From NCBI GenBank assembly GCA_963849115.1, contig CAWKGK010000001.1, positions 62,001-126,000 on the forward strand: 64,000 bases of DNA. Reading direction: 5' to 3'. The translations under genes and the position numbers were made by a program. A model generated the notes under the pieces. That model saw nothing but the letters and a program-made list of their open reading frames with translations. It did no database searches and was not told the DNA's origin. Below are positions 16,314-24,665 of the stretch, piece by piece (positions within the stretch are counted from its first letter, which is position 1; each line of letters opens with the position of its first letter). Source of the stretch: JACDAL01 sp963849115 (GTDB taxonomy: Bacteria; Actinomycetota; CADDZG01; WHSQ01).

Positions 16314-16988
16314 TTATCGTCTCCTCCCTAGGTCGTCGAGCCTGGCCCTGAATGCCCGCGCTGCGGCGGGCGCATCCACCCCATCGAAGATGGCACTGCC
16401 TGCGACTACGATGTTGGCTCCGGCCGCCACGGCCTTATCGAGGGTCGTCAGCTTGATCCCGCCGTCCACCTCAAGGTCCGCAACTGCCCCCTCCTCCCGC
16501 AGCAGCTTCCTCGCCTCCCCTATCTTCGGGACCACGTGCTCCAGAAACGCCTGGCCTCCGAATCCCGGCTCAACGGTCATCATAAGGACTACCTGCAGCT
16601 CATGCAGGTAGTTCGCGACAAAATGCAGCAAGGAACCGGGGCGCACCGCCAGTCCGGCTCCGCAGCCGGCCGCCTGTATCGCGGCGATCACCTCCGACGG
16701 GTCGGACGTGACCTCGGGATGAAAAGAGATGCGCGTCGCCCCGGCTGCAGCGAACTCGTCGACGAACCCGTGCGGCTCGGAAACCATGAGATGAACGTGG
16801 AGCGGCAGCTCACAAGACGCCCGGACTGCCTCCACCACGCTCCGACCGAAGGTCAAATTGGAGACGTAGTGCCCATCCATGACATCGAGGTGAAACCAGT
16901 CCACATAAGGCGACACGCCCTGGATCTCTTCGCCGAGACGGCTGAAGTCGGCAGTGAGGATCGATGGTGATAACTGGAGCTTGGGCAC
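16314..16988 (-). CDS. rpe: Ribulose-phosphate 3-epimerase
   Basis: Interconverts ribulose-5-P and xylulose-5-P in the pentose phosphate path, supplying the ribulose-5-P used by RibBA downstream. TIM-barrel motifs: LSPSILTADFSRLGEE, HLDVMDGHYVSNLTFG (metal and catalytic Asp), HLMVSEP, MTVEPGFGGQAF, VDGGI and GSAIF. GTG 16988 directly follows the fmt stop codon. 224 residues. Confidence 0.96.
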   Translation of the reverse strand: MPKLQLSPSILTADFSRLGEEIQGVSPYVDWFHLDVMDGHYVSNLTFGRSVVEAVRASCELPLHVHLMVSEPHGFVDEFAAAGATRISFHPEVTSDPSEVIAAIQAAGCGAGLAVRPGSLLHFVANYLHELQVVLMMTVEPGFGGQAFLEHVVPKIGEARKLLREEGAVADLEVDGGIKLTTLDKAVAAGANIVVAGSAIFDGVDAPAAARAFRARLDDLGRRR

Positions 16989-17912
16989 CTACTCGAGAGT
17001 CTCGCCGGGCTTCAGCCGCAGGCCGCGCGCCAGCTCCGCCCCCGTCATCCTGCGTCGTCCGGCCAACTGCACCTCGGTCAGGGCGAGCGTTCCGTCGCCG
17101 GTCCCGACCAACAGCTCGGCGCCGGCCAGCAGCTCGCCGGAGGAAAGCTTTCTCGATTCGGACGGAATCTGTGCCTCGTGGACCTTCAGGCGGGCGCCCC
17201 GAAGCGTCGTCCACGCGCCCGGGGTGGGGTTTAGAGCGCGCGCCAGATCGCGGATCAACCGGCGTTTGGAGCCCCAGATGATGCGGGCCTCCTGATCCGT
17301 GACCTTGGGGGCATAGGTTGCCGCCGAATGGTCCTGGGGTTCGGGTTTCAGCTCGCCGTCTGAGTACGCTCCGAGCGACTCCACGAGCAGCCCTGCCCCG
17401 ATCTCAGCGAGCCTCTTCCCTACCGAGCCCGAAGTGTCGTCGGGAGAGACGGGCACCGGGCGCCGACTCAACACAGGACCCTCGTCCATGCCCTCGGTGA
17501 GCACCATGATGGAAACGCCGGTCTCGGTGACCCCGTCCATGACCGCTCGAGCAACGGGAGCTGCTCCTCTGTAGCGAGGCAACAGCGAGAAATGGAGGTT
17601 GACGAACCCGAGCGGAGGGACCTCGATTAGCTCCTTCGGCAGGATTCTTCCGTAGGCAACAACGACCGCTGCGTCGACACGCTGCGCCTCGACCCACCTC
17701 CTGGTTTCCTCCCCCCGAACCCCCGCGGGCTGATACACGGGCAGGCCCAGCTCCCGGGCTCTATCGGCCACAGGAGGAGAAGCAAGTCCCATACCCCGGC
17801 CCGCCGGGCGATCCGCCTTGGTGACCACGCTCGTAACCTCGATGCCCGCTCCGATCATGGCATCGAGGCTCGGCACCGCCCACTGAGGAGTTCCGAAGAA
17901 GACGACCCTCAG
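16989..17912 (-). CDS. fmt: Methionyl-tRNA formyltransferase with apparent CUG start
   Basis: Formylates initiator Met-tRNA. The catalytic block NLHFSLLPRYRGAAP (Asn, His) is near residue 107, with ETGVSIMVLTEGMDEGP after it and a C-terminal domain from about 210. The universal N-terminus (VVFFGTP, then AVPSLDAM) is present in frame but upstream of the first GTG (17876); it is preceded only by CTG 17912, which overlaps the def stop as CTGA exactly as ATGA overlaps do elsewhere here. Starting at the GTG would delete the first beta strand. With CTG the protein is 307 residues, the normal length. Confidence 0.92.
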   Translation of the reverse strand: MRVVFFGTPQWAVPSLDAMIGAGIEVTSVVTKADRPAGRGMGLASPPVADRARELGLPVYQPAGVRGEETRRWVEAQRVDAAVVVAYGRILPKELIEVPPLGFVNLHFSLLPRYRGAAPVARAVMDGVTETGVSIMVLTEGMDEGPVLSRRPVPVSPDDTSGSVGKRLAEIGAGLLVESLGAYSDGELKPEPQDHSAATYAPKVTDQEARIIWGSKRRLIRDLARALNPTPGAWTTLRGARLKVHEAQIPSESRKLSSGELLAGAELLVGTGDGTLALTEVQLAGRRRMTGAELARGLRLKPGETLE

Positions 17913-18433
17913 AGAGACCCCTCGGATTGTTCGACGATGTCGAACCCGAGCGCCTGGCGCGTCAGCTTGCGACGAGCGTCCCGCCTGAGCTCCTCGGGGA
18001 GGCGATCGATGAACAGGACTCCGTCGAGATGGTCCACCTCGTGCTGGAAGACGCGGGCCAGGTAGTCCTCGGCCTCTATGCGGAGCGGTCGTCCCTGCTG
18101 ATCGATGCCCTCCACCGTGACGCGGGCATGGCGCTCGACCGGGTAGGCGAGGCCCGGCAGGGACAGGCAGCCCTCCTCCGCCGTCAGCATCTCCTCTGAA
18201 GGATCAACCAGGACGGGATTGATAACCGTGCCGTGCTCTTCGTCGACCTCCCACACGAGCACACGCTCGATAATGCCGACCTGGGGACCCGCCAGCCCCA
18301 CACCCGGGGCGGCCCTCATCGTGTCGAGCATGTCGGCGGCCAGTTTGCGGTGATGGCGCGTCACTTGGTCGATCGGACGGGCGCGCTGGCGCAGCGCCGG
18401 ATCACCGAAAGTCCTTATGCGCAGAATTGCCAA
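17909..18433 (-). CDS. def: Peptide deformylase
   Basis: Removes the formyl group from nascent proteins. All three metal motifs are present: GVGLAGPQVG, EEGCLSLPG (Cys ligand) and QHEVDHLDG (two His and the catalytic Glu). Starts at TTG 18433 with GGGAG 5 bases upstream; 174 residues. Adjacent fmt makes the formylation/deformylation pair, first of the def-fmt-rpe-REC/GGDEF run. Confidence 0.96.
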   Translation of the reverse strand: MAILRIRTFGDPALRQRARPIDQVTRHHRKLAADMLDTMRAAPGVGLAGPQVGIIERVLVWEVDEEHGTVINPVLVDPSEEMLTAEEGCLSLPGLAYPVERHARVTVEGIDQQGRPLRIEAEDYLARVFQHEVDHLDGVLFIDRLPEELRRDARRKLTRQALGFDIVEQSEGSL

Positions 18434-18539
18434 GCGTTCTCCCAGCTATCAGCGGCGTTTCGGCCGAGCCTAGCCCGCCGAGTGGTCATGAATGGTTGGC
18501 CGCATCGACCCATTAATCCATTCAGTCAGCATGAGCGGG

Positions 18540-18583
18540 GTCAACTGAGGTTGACAAACCGCCCTTCGTCAATGTAAGTTGAC
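18540..18583 (+). promoter_or_regulatory. Tandem inverted-repeat operators over the promoter of the HTH/Clp-N pair
   Basis: GTCAA-N6-TTGAC occurs twice, at 18540-18555 and 18568-18583, 28 bases centre to centre. A TTGACA at 18551 overlaps the right arm of the first copy and a weak -10 (TAAGTT, 18575-18580) lies within the second, 18 bases apart. Transcription would start at or next to ATG 18588, giving a leaderless mRNA. Occupied operators would block the polymerase; the adjacent HTH protein is the obvious candidate regulator. Confidence 0.62.
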
Positions 18584-18587
18584 TGCC

Positions 18588-18830
18588 ATGGAAGAAACGA
18601 CCTCGACCCCCCAGCTGGCGAGCGATGCCGGCAGCCGCGATCCGGCCGTCGGTCTTAGAGCAGTGGCCTCCCTGCGCCTCTTGCTCGAGGATCTCCAGGA
18701 GCTGCAGGTGCGAAACGCGCGCGCCAACGGCTGGTCGTGGCAGGAGATCGCCTGCGCTCTCGGGGTCAGCAAACAGGCCGTTCACAAGCGCTACTCGGAG
18801 GGCCGCCGGCTGTTGAGGAAAAGGGGCTGA
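18588..18830 (+). CDS. Small HTH protein, sigma-70 region-4-like
   Basis: 80 residues. The C-terminal half contains a helix-turn-helix of the region-4/Xre-like kind (NGWSWQEIACALGVSKQAVHKRYSEG) given here as two joined helices: NGWSWQEIACALG and SKQAVHKRYSEG. The N-terminal half is helical and Ala/Leu-rich. ATG 18588 coincides with the predicted transcription start; an in-frame TTG nine bases earlier lies inside the operator and is unlikely. The next gene starts 3 bases after its stop. Such HTH proteins recurrently pair with standalone Clp-N proteins in actinobacteria; the likely role is autoregulation. Specific function unknown. Confidence 0.8.
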   Translation: MEETTSTPQLASDAGSRDPAVGLRAVASLRLLLEDLQELQVRNARANGWSWQEIACALGVSKQAVHKRYSEGRRLLRKRG

Positions 18831-18833
18831 ATC

Positions 18834-19457
18834 ATGTTCGAACGTTTCACCACCGCGGCCCGCGGGGCAGTCGTGGAGGCGCAGGCCGAGGCCCGCCGGC
18901 TCCAACACGGCTACGTCGGCACCGAGCACCTCCTCCTGGGCCTGCTGGCGGCACCCGAGACCGTCGCCGGGCGAGTGCTGCATGGGCTCGGGATCGAGTC
19001 CGAGGCGGTCCGCGCCGAATTGGTCGAGATCCTCGGCATGGGAGGCACGGGGGCGCCGGCCGAGCCCGATGCGAACGCCCTCGATGCCATCGGTATCGAC
19101 CTCGACGCCGTGCGCCGCCGGGTCGAGGAGGCGTTCGGGCCCGGCGCCCTCGACCGCGCCCTTTCTTCCCAGCCCTGCGGACGGCGCCGCTGGGGAGGAC
19201 GGCGACAGAGGCGAACCGGCGTTTTGGGGCACATCCCGTTCACGCCTCGAGCGAAGAAGGTGCTGGAGCTGTCGCTCCGGGAGGCACTGCACCTGGGCCA
19301 CAACTACATCGGATCCGAGCACATTCTCCTTGGATTGCTGAGAGAGGGCCAGGGGCTGGCCGCACAGATGCTGGTCAGGCGCGGGCTCAAGATCGATTCG
19401 ATCCGTGCTCAGGTCCTCGAAGAGCTGACAAAGAACCAGAACGGACCACGCCGGTAA
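18834..19457 (+). CDS. Standalone double Clp N-domain protein
   Basis: 207 residues holding two Clp-N repeats without any AAA ATPase module. Repeat 1 is MFERFTTAARGAVVEAQAEA with HGYVGTEHLLLGLLA; after a basic linker (RRRWGGRRQRRTG) repeat 2 is FTPRAKKVLELSLREA with HNYIGSEHILLGLL. The motifs match the N-terminus of ClpC, which binds adaptors and substrates, so this could act as an adaptor, decoy or regulator of ClpC. Co-transcribed with the HTH gene 3 bases upstream, under the tandem operator. Confidence 0.85.
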   Translation: MFERFTTAARGAVVEAQAEARRLQHGYVGTEHLLLGLLAAPETVAGRVLHGLGIESEAVRAELVEILGMGGTGAPAEPDANALDAIGIDLDAVRRRVEEAFGPGALDRALSSQPCGRRRWGGRRQRRTGVLGHIPFTPRAKKVLELSLREALHLGHNYIGSEHILLGLLREGQGLAAQMLVRRGLKIDSIRAQVLEELTKNQNGPRR

Positions 19458-19475
19458 CTTCGAAGGGCGTAGCTT

Positions 19476-20639
19476 TTGGCGGTGGCCGATCTTTCCTCCT
19501 ACCGCGACGAGTTCCCGATCCTGGCCCGCCGGAACTATCTGATATCGGCGTCGCTCGGGCCCCTTTCTCGCCGCGCCAGGGCCGCCGCCGAGGAGCACCT
19601 CGACCTGTGGGGACGGCTGGGCCCGGAGGAGCTGTGGCTCGATCACGGGTTCCCCCGCCTCGAGCAGTGCCGCAGCTCGTTCGCCCGCCTGATCGGTGCA
19701 GACGCAGACGAAATTGCGATCGTGCCTTCGGTTTCCTCCGGCCTCTCCTCGCTCGCAAGCTGCATCGACTGGCGCGCCCGACCGCACGTAGTGCTGTCGG
19801 CGATGGACTTCCCGACAAACCACTACGTGTGGCGCGCCCAGGAATCGCGGGGCGCTCTCCCGCTGGTGGTGCCGTCACACGACGGGGTTCGCGTCGAGAC
19901 CGACGACTATCTCGATCTCGTCAACGAGCGTTGCTCGATCGTGAACGTGAACCGAGTCCTGTTCGAGTCCTCTTACATCGTCGATCTGCCGCCGATCGTG
20001 AAGCGAGCACACGAACAGGGTGCCTGGGTGGTGGTCGATGACTTTCACGGCTCGGGAGTCGTGCCGATCGACGTGCACGATCTCGGCATCGACTTCCTCT
20101 TGTCGGGAGCGCTCAAATGGCTGTGCGGAGGCCAGGGGATGGCGTTCCTCTATTGCCGCCGGGAACTTCTCGAGAGTCTGATGCCGGCGGTGGTGGGCTG
20201 GTTTGGAACGAAGGACCCGTTCGGCTTCAACCGCAACAGGCTTGTGCTCCGAGAGGACGCCCGGCGCTTCGAGACCGGGACGTTCGCGCTTCCGCAGGCG
20301 TGGACCGCCTATGCGGGACTCGATCTGATCCTCGAAGCCTCAGTCGAGGCGATCCGCGCTCGCAGCATGGAGCTCACAACCGCCGTCGTCGAGTGTTCCG
20401 ACGACCTCGGCCTCGAGCTGCTGTCGCCGCGTGAGCCCGAGCGGCGCGGTGGGCTCATCAGGGTGCGCGCGCCGGGAGGGCCGCAGGTGGCCGAGCGCGT
20501 CTTGCACGCGCTGTTCGAGCGGGACGTGGTCGTCGATCGGAGGGGGGATGCACTTCGCATCTCGCCGCACTTCTTCAATTCTACGGACGACATCGAGCAC
20601 TGCTTCAGCGAGCTCCATCTGGCTCTGAAAGGGAGCTGA
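19476..20639 (+). CDS. Class V aminotransferase-fold PLP enzyme
   Basis: 387 residues of the cysteine desulfurase/kynureninase-like fold. The PLP lysine is in SGALKWLCGG (about residue 213) and the PLP-contacting Asp in VVVDDFHGSGVVP (about 190); SVSSGLSSLAS near 90 is the phosphate loop. Substrate is not identifiable; no Fe-S or tryptophan-degradation genes are adjacent. Starts at TTG 19476 or GTG 19482. Its last 35 bases overlap the convergent MATE gene. Confidence 0.82.
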   Translation: MAVADLSSYRDEFPILARRNYLISASLGPLSRRARAAAEEHLDLWGRLGPEELWLDHGFPRLEQCRSSFARLIGADADEIAIVPSVSSGLSSLASCIDWRARPHVVLSAMDFPTNHYVWRAQESRGALPLVVPSHDGVRVETDDYLDLVNERCSIVNVNRVLFESSYIVDLPPIVKRAHEQGAWVVVDDFHGSGVVPIDVHDLGIDFLLSGALKWLCGGQGMAFLYCRRELLESLMPAVVGWFGTKDPFGFNRNRLVLREDARRFETGTFALPQAWTAYAGLDLILEASVEAIRARSMELTTAVVECSDDLGLELLSPREPERRGGLIRVRAPGGPQVAERVLHALFERDVVVDRRGDALRISPHFFNSTDDIEHCFSELHLALKGS

Positions 20640-21963
20640 GGACCGCACCCATCCAGCGACCGCTCCGCAGACGAGCACCGGTCCACGCGCTGCGCGCCGC
20701 CAGCCACAGCGTTGCTCCCGCCGCGAGTCCGGCCCCGCCCCAGCCGGCCTCGAGCGCCAACCAGGCCACCGCTATGAATAGCAACGAGCAAGCAGCCATC
20801 GAACGCGCCAGAAAGGCCATGTCGGAAGCACCGATGAGGATCCCATCGAGGGTGAAAGCGGCGGCTGCCAGCGGTTGCACCAACGCCAACCACAGCAGCA
20901 AGGAGGCGGTGGCGGCCACCACCGCACGATCGTTCGAGAAGGCTGCTGCAAGGGGGACACGGAGCGCGAGCAAGATGAGGAGCAGCCCGCCGCCCACCCA
21001 CAACCCCCAGGTCATCAGACGGCGCGCGAGCCGATCGGCTCCCGAGCCATCCCCTGCGCCAAGGTGTCGCCCCACCAGCGCCTGCCCCGCAATGGCCACT
21101 GAGTCCAGGGTCAGTGCCAGCAGCATGAAGACCTGCATGGCTATCTGCCACGATCCCAACACGACCAGGCCCATTCTCGCGGCGACCGCGGTGGCGAAGG
21201 TGAGGGCCGCAAGCAGTGATCCGGTGCGGACGACGAGGTGGCCTCCGACCCGGAGGAGCGCGGCCAGCACCACCGGGTCGGGGCGATGGGAAGCACTTTT
21301 CCAGCGCGGGACCAAGAGGAACAGAAAAGCGATGGCGGCGGCACTCTGGCCAATCACGTTCGACCACGCCGCGCCCGCCACACCGAAGCCAAGCACGAAC
21401 AGGAAGACATAGTCGAGGACGACGTTCAGGGTCGTGCCTGCAACAGTCACGTACATGGGCGTGCGGGTGTCCTGTGCCCCTCTGAGCCATCCGTGCGCGA
21501 CCTGGGCGACGAGGACCGGCACCGCGCCCAGCGAGCGGATCCGCAGATAGTCGCCGGCCGGCCCGGTGACTCCACCCGCCGCACCCAGGGCGACGACGAT
21601 CGGTCGGGACAGCAGCAGGCCCACAGCCGACACCACGGCACCGAGGACGAGCGCCAGCAGAAGCGCCTGAACTCCGATCTTCGCTGCAGCCCCGCTGTCG
21701 CCCGCGCCCACCGAACGCGCCACGGCGGGAGTGACCCCATAGGCGAGGAAGGAAAAGATCCAGAAGGACGCGTTGAACGCCGCGCTACCGACGGCAACCG
21801 CGCCCAGCTCGATCCTGCCGAGATGAGCGACGAAGACCGTGTCGATCAACGAGTACAAAGGATCGGTAGCGAGCGCAGCCAGCGCCGGCAGAGCAAGAGC
21901 AACGATGGCGGCATCAGCGGGATGCTGACCGGGCCATACGGGGGCGCGCAGAGCGCGCCTCAC
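20605..21963 (-). CDS. MATE-family efflux transporter (DinF-like)
   Basis: Multidrug/toxin exporter of the inner membrane, about 12 hydrophobic segments. Typical features: an N-terminal PALAALATDPLYSLIDTVFV, the LGAVAVGSAAF region, WLRGAQDTRTPMY near residue 150, and a repeated half starting around 235. GTG 21963 gives 452 residues, the DinF-like length; a longer frame reaching 22092 has no homology-like content. Neighbouring genes give no hint of substrate. Confidence 0.85.
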   Translation of the reverse strand: MRRALRAPVWPGQHPADAAIVALALPALAALATDPLYSLIDTVFVAHLGRIELGAVAVGSAAFNASFWIFSFLAYGVTPAVARSVGAGDSGAAAKIGVQALLLALVLGAVVSAVGLLLSRPIVVALGAAGGVTGPAGDYLRIRSLGAVPVLVAQVAHGWLRGAQDTRTPMYVTVAGTTLNVVLDYVFLFVLGFGVAGAAWSNVIGQSAAAIAFLFLLVPRWKSASHRPDPVVLAALLRVGGHLVVRTGSLLAALTFATAVAARMGLVVLGSWQIAMQVFMLLALTLDSVAIAGQALVGRHLGAGDGSGADRLARRLMTWGLWVGGGLLLILLALRVPLAAAFSNDRAVVAATASLLLWLALVQPLAAAAFTLDGILIGASDMAFLARSMAACSLLFIAVAWLALEAGWGGAGLAAGATLWLAARSAWTGARLRSGRWMGAVLSSLSEPDGAR

Positions 21964-22125
21964 AGGGGAGGTAGCAAGTCCCGCGCCAACTGAACTGCGG
22001 CGGTCGCTATTTCCATTACTGCGCCTGTATCGATCGTCATCGAGGGTGCAGCCACGATGGGGGTTCCTTCCTCCACAGCCTTGAGCGTCCACGAAGCCTA
22101 GATCGCGACGATCTACGATGCACCC

Positions 22126-22992
22126 ATGACGCTCTGGAACGAGGTAGGTGACGCGGTCTACCAGCGTCGGTACGGATCGATCGACGTTAGTGTCTGCGTG
22201 GTGCGTGGCAACGACGGCCTGCTCGTCGTCGACACTCGATCCTCACACCGGGAGGCCAACGAGATTCGCGACGACCTGTGCGAGTTCGGCGCCACCCCCG
22301 TGAGATGGGTCATGAACACCCACGCCCACTTCGACCACTGCTTCGGCAATCATCGGTTCGGTCCGAACTCCGACATCGGGGCTCCTATCTACGGACATGA
22401 GCTGATGCCCAAGCATCTCGACGACTACGAGCGGGAGTTGCTGGCTGAGTGGATCGACAAGGGTGCAGGTGCCGGGGCGGAGGAGTGGCTCGTCGAATCG
22501 GTCGGAACACCCGAGTCGCTGCGAGAAATCATCATTACACCTCCGACCGAGCTGGTGGCAGAGCGGGCACTGCTCGACCTCGGCGATCGCTGCGTCGAAA
22601 TGCTCCATCTCGGCCGCGGCCATACCGACAACGACCTACTTCTGCACGTGCCCGACGCCGAGACCTGGCTGGTGGGCGATCTGCTCGAGGAGTCGGGGCC
22701 GCCGATGTACGGATCGGGGTGCTTTCCGTTCGACTGGCCGCAGACCCTAGCTTCACTGCGCGAGCGCGTGAGCGTCGGCGCAACGCTCGTTCCCGGGCAC
22801 GGAGCGCCGGTGGGACCGGAGTTTGCCGCCAACCAGGGGCGAGAGCTCGAGAGCGTAGCCACCCTCATCCGGGAGCTCCACGATACCGGCGTTCCCGCGG
22901 TCGAGGCCGTCGCCGAAGGCGGCGACCGCTGGCCCTACCCACCTGAGATGCTCCACGCGGCCGTAGCCGAAGGCTACCGGCAGCTCGGTTGA
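22126..22992 (+). CDS. Metallo-beta-lactamase-fold hydrolase
   Basis: 288 residues with the metal motif THAHFDHCFGN (HxHxDH) near residue 66, a second ligand HLGRGHTDND, the bridging Asp in LVGDLLEESG and the last His in VPGHGAPVG. This is a full binuclear zinc site. The N-terminal strand repeats (VSVCVVRGNDGLLVVDT) are of the glyoxalase-II/hydrolase clade; no signal peptide, so a cytosolic hydrolase rather than a secreted beta-lactamase. Substrate unknown. ATG 22126 follows an AT-poor region with TACGAT seven bases before it, so leaderless initiation is possible. Confidence 0.85.
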   Translation: MTLWNEVGDAVYQRRYGSIDVSVCVVRGNDGLLVVDTRSSHREANEIRDDLCEFGATPVRWVMNTHAHFDHCFGNHRFGPNSDIGAPIYGHELMPKHLDDYERELLAEWIDKGAGAGAEEWLVESVGTPESLREIIITPPTELVAERALLDLGDRCVEMLHLGRGHTDNDLLLHVPDAETWLVGDLLEESGPPMYGSGCFPFDWPQTLASLRERVSVGATLVPGHGAPVGPEFAANQGRELESVATLIRELHDTGVPAVEAVAEGGDRWPYPPEMLHAAVAEGYRQLG

Positions 22993-23166
22993 CTATCTCT
23001 TGGCTTCCACACAGCCCGCGTTTCGGACAACTGTTGACCGGACCCGTCGTAGACATGCGGTCGACACTTCATCCGTCGTATTCTCCTTGGACATCGCCCG
23101 AGCGATGAGTTTCTTCACGCCGGGTACATCGTTTGCGGTGGAGCACATCACCACAGGGAGTGCCTG

Positions 23167-23727
23167 ATGAGAAAGATCTTCTCGTTCATGGTGGCGACTG
23201 TCGACGGATATTACGAGGGCCCCAACCAGGAGTTCGACTGGCCGGTCGTCGACGACGAGTTCAACAAGTTCGCTGTCGAGCAGCTCGACGAGATCGACAC
23301 GCTCTTGTTCGGCCGCGTCACCTATCAGGGCATGGCGGCGTACTGGCCGACGCCTGCGGCGAAGCAAGACGACCCCGAGGTCGCAGCGAGGATGAATGCA
23401 ATCTCCAAGATCGTCGTCTCACGAACGCTCGACAAGGCAGAGTGGGCCAACACGAGGCTCATCAAGGACCAGCTCGTCGAAGATCTCACGAGGCTAAAGC
23501 AACAGCCCGGCAAGGACATGGCGATCTTCGGAAGCTCCAACCTGACCGTCGGCCTTCTGCAGATGGAGCTCGTCGACGAGCTGAGGATCATGCTGAACCC
23601 GGTCGTCCTAGGCGCCGGCAAGTCCCTGTTCAGCACCGCAGACAAGCGGATAAACCTCAAGCTGCTAAAGAGCAGGTCCTTTGACTCGGGCAACGTACTG
23701 CTCTACTACCAGCCGGGCGCTCGTTAG
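23167..23727 (+). CDS. RibD-C / dihydrofolate reductase-like protein
   Basis: 186 residues starting MRKIFSFMVATVDGYYEGP, with FGRVTYQGMAAYW near residue 47 and IFGSSNLTVGLLQMELVDE near 120: the NADPH-binding pattern of the RibD C-terminal/DHFR-like family, common in actinobacterial accessory regions. AGGGAG lies 6 bases before the ATG. A paralogue lies at 31.1-31.8 kb. Substrate unknown; it lacks the deaminase half of RibD. Confidence 0.85.
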   Translation: MRKIFSFMVATVDGYYEGPNQEFDWPVVDDEFNKFAVEQLDEIDTLLFGRVTYQGMAAYWPTPAAKQDDPEVAARMNAISKIVVSRTLDKAEWANTRLIKDQLVEDLTRLKQQPGKDMAIFGSSNLTVGLLQMELVDELRIMLNPVVLGAGKSLFSTADKRINLKLLKSRSFDSGNVLLYYQPGAR

Positions 23728-23754
23728 CCGCGGCCAAGACTGCCTCAGGAAAGG

Positions 23755-24159
23755 CTACTCCTCCGGGATGGCGGACATGTCCATGTAGATGAACGACCAC
23801 TGGTGCCCGTCGAGGTCGCGGAAGCCGCGCATGTACATGAAGCCCTGATCCTCCGGCTCACCCAGGGCCCGGCCACCGGCCGCCTCAGCCTTGTCGGCGA
23901 GCTCGTCAACCTGCTCCCTGCTGTCGGCCGACAGCCCCACGATGACTTCCCTTGTCTTCGCGGTGTCGGCGACGTCCTGGGGCTCGATGAATCCCTTGAA
24001 GAACGGCTCCACGACCAGCATGACGGAGGTGTCGTCGCTGATGATCATGCGTGTCCCGTTCTCGTCGGTGAACTGCTCGTCGAACGAGAAGCCGACCTCG
24101 GTGAAAAACTTGGTCGCCTTTGTCAGATCCTTCACGGGCAGGTTGACGAATGTCTGCAT
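23755..24159 (-). CDS. VOC-family (glyoxalase-like) protein
   Basis: 134 residues. MQTFVNLPVKDLTKATKFF opens a first beta-alpha-beta-beta-beta unit (VGFSFDEQFTDENGTRMII) and the second ends GFMYMRGFRDLDGHQWSF, the pattern of Glo/bleomycin-resistance-like subfamily proteins of unknown substrate. The start at ATG 24159 fits homology better than upstream alternatives; AAGGAG is about 9 bases away. Convergent with the DHFR-like gene. Confidence 0.83.
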   Translation of the reverse strand: MQTFVNLPVKDLTKATKFFTEVGFSFDEQFTDENGTRMIISDDTSVMLVVEPFFKGFIEPQDVADTAKTREVIVGLSADSREQVDELADKAEAAGGRALGEPEDQGFMYMRGFRDLDGHQWSFIYMDMSAIPEE

Positions 24160-24665
24160 GCTCAACGTACTCCTTCTCACTCGGGGGCCGTCGCTCGTAC
24201 TGACCGGCAGCCGCAGCAAAACTCATCGCTCCTCCACTGCGAAGGGCATTCGTGCTCGAGAGCCGTGGGCCGGCCTGCTGCGGATCTGCCAGGGCCACTC
24301 GCCCGCCGCCGAAGCGACGCGCAGGTCGCGGCCCGGCCTGTCGAGGGCCCGGCTGCACCTGGCTGCGTACGCCCTGGGCCGAGCGCCTCCGGGATGACCT
24401 TCGTTGACTCGGAGATCCCGGGCCTGCTGGACGAGCCGGACGACCTCGAGACGCTGCTCTCCACGTGCGTGAGCGTCCCGAGTACGCCTCGTGCGCTGGT
24501 GGCGGGTGGGGAGGCCCAGTCGAGATCCGTCTGGTCGTGCTCCCCCTCGGGGGTCGTATGGCGATCGTCCTCGTCACCGGCACCGGGCAGGGCCGGCGAA
24601 TTGTGCATATCATCTGGTCGTACACCTGGGATGAGGTTCTGGTTGGACAAGGGGGTTGATCGCGG
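24160..24665. other. 506-base stretch without a recognisable gene
   Basis: Open frames on both strands lack homology-like motifs and switch frame; possibly decayed coding sequence, not identifiable. The last ~60 bases are the promoter/leader of the Nramp-like gene, where GGTCGTACACC (24617-24627) is a weakly symmetric candidate operator. Confidence 0.4.

Noticed and set aside
18551..18833. HspR HAIR or ClgR box at the Clp-N promoter
   Set aside because: The arms GTCAA/TTGAC and 6-base spacer do not fit either known consensus; described as its own operator.
22993..23166. Minus-strand reading frame upstream of the DHFR-like gene
   Set aside because: No motif, no ribosome site and composition typical of antisense reading; left as intergenic.
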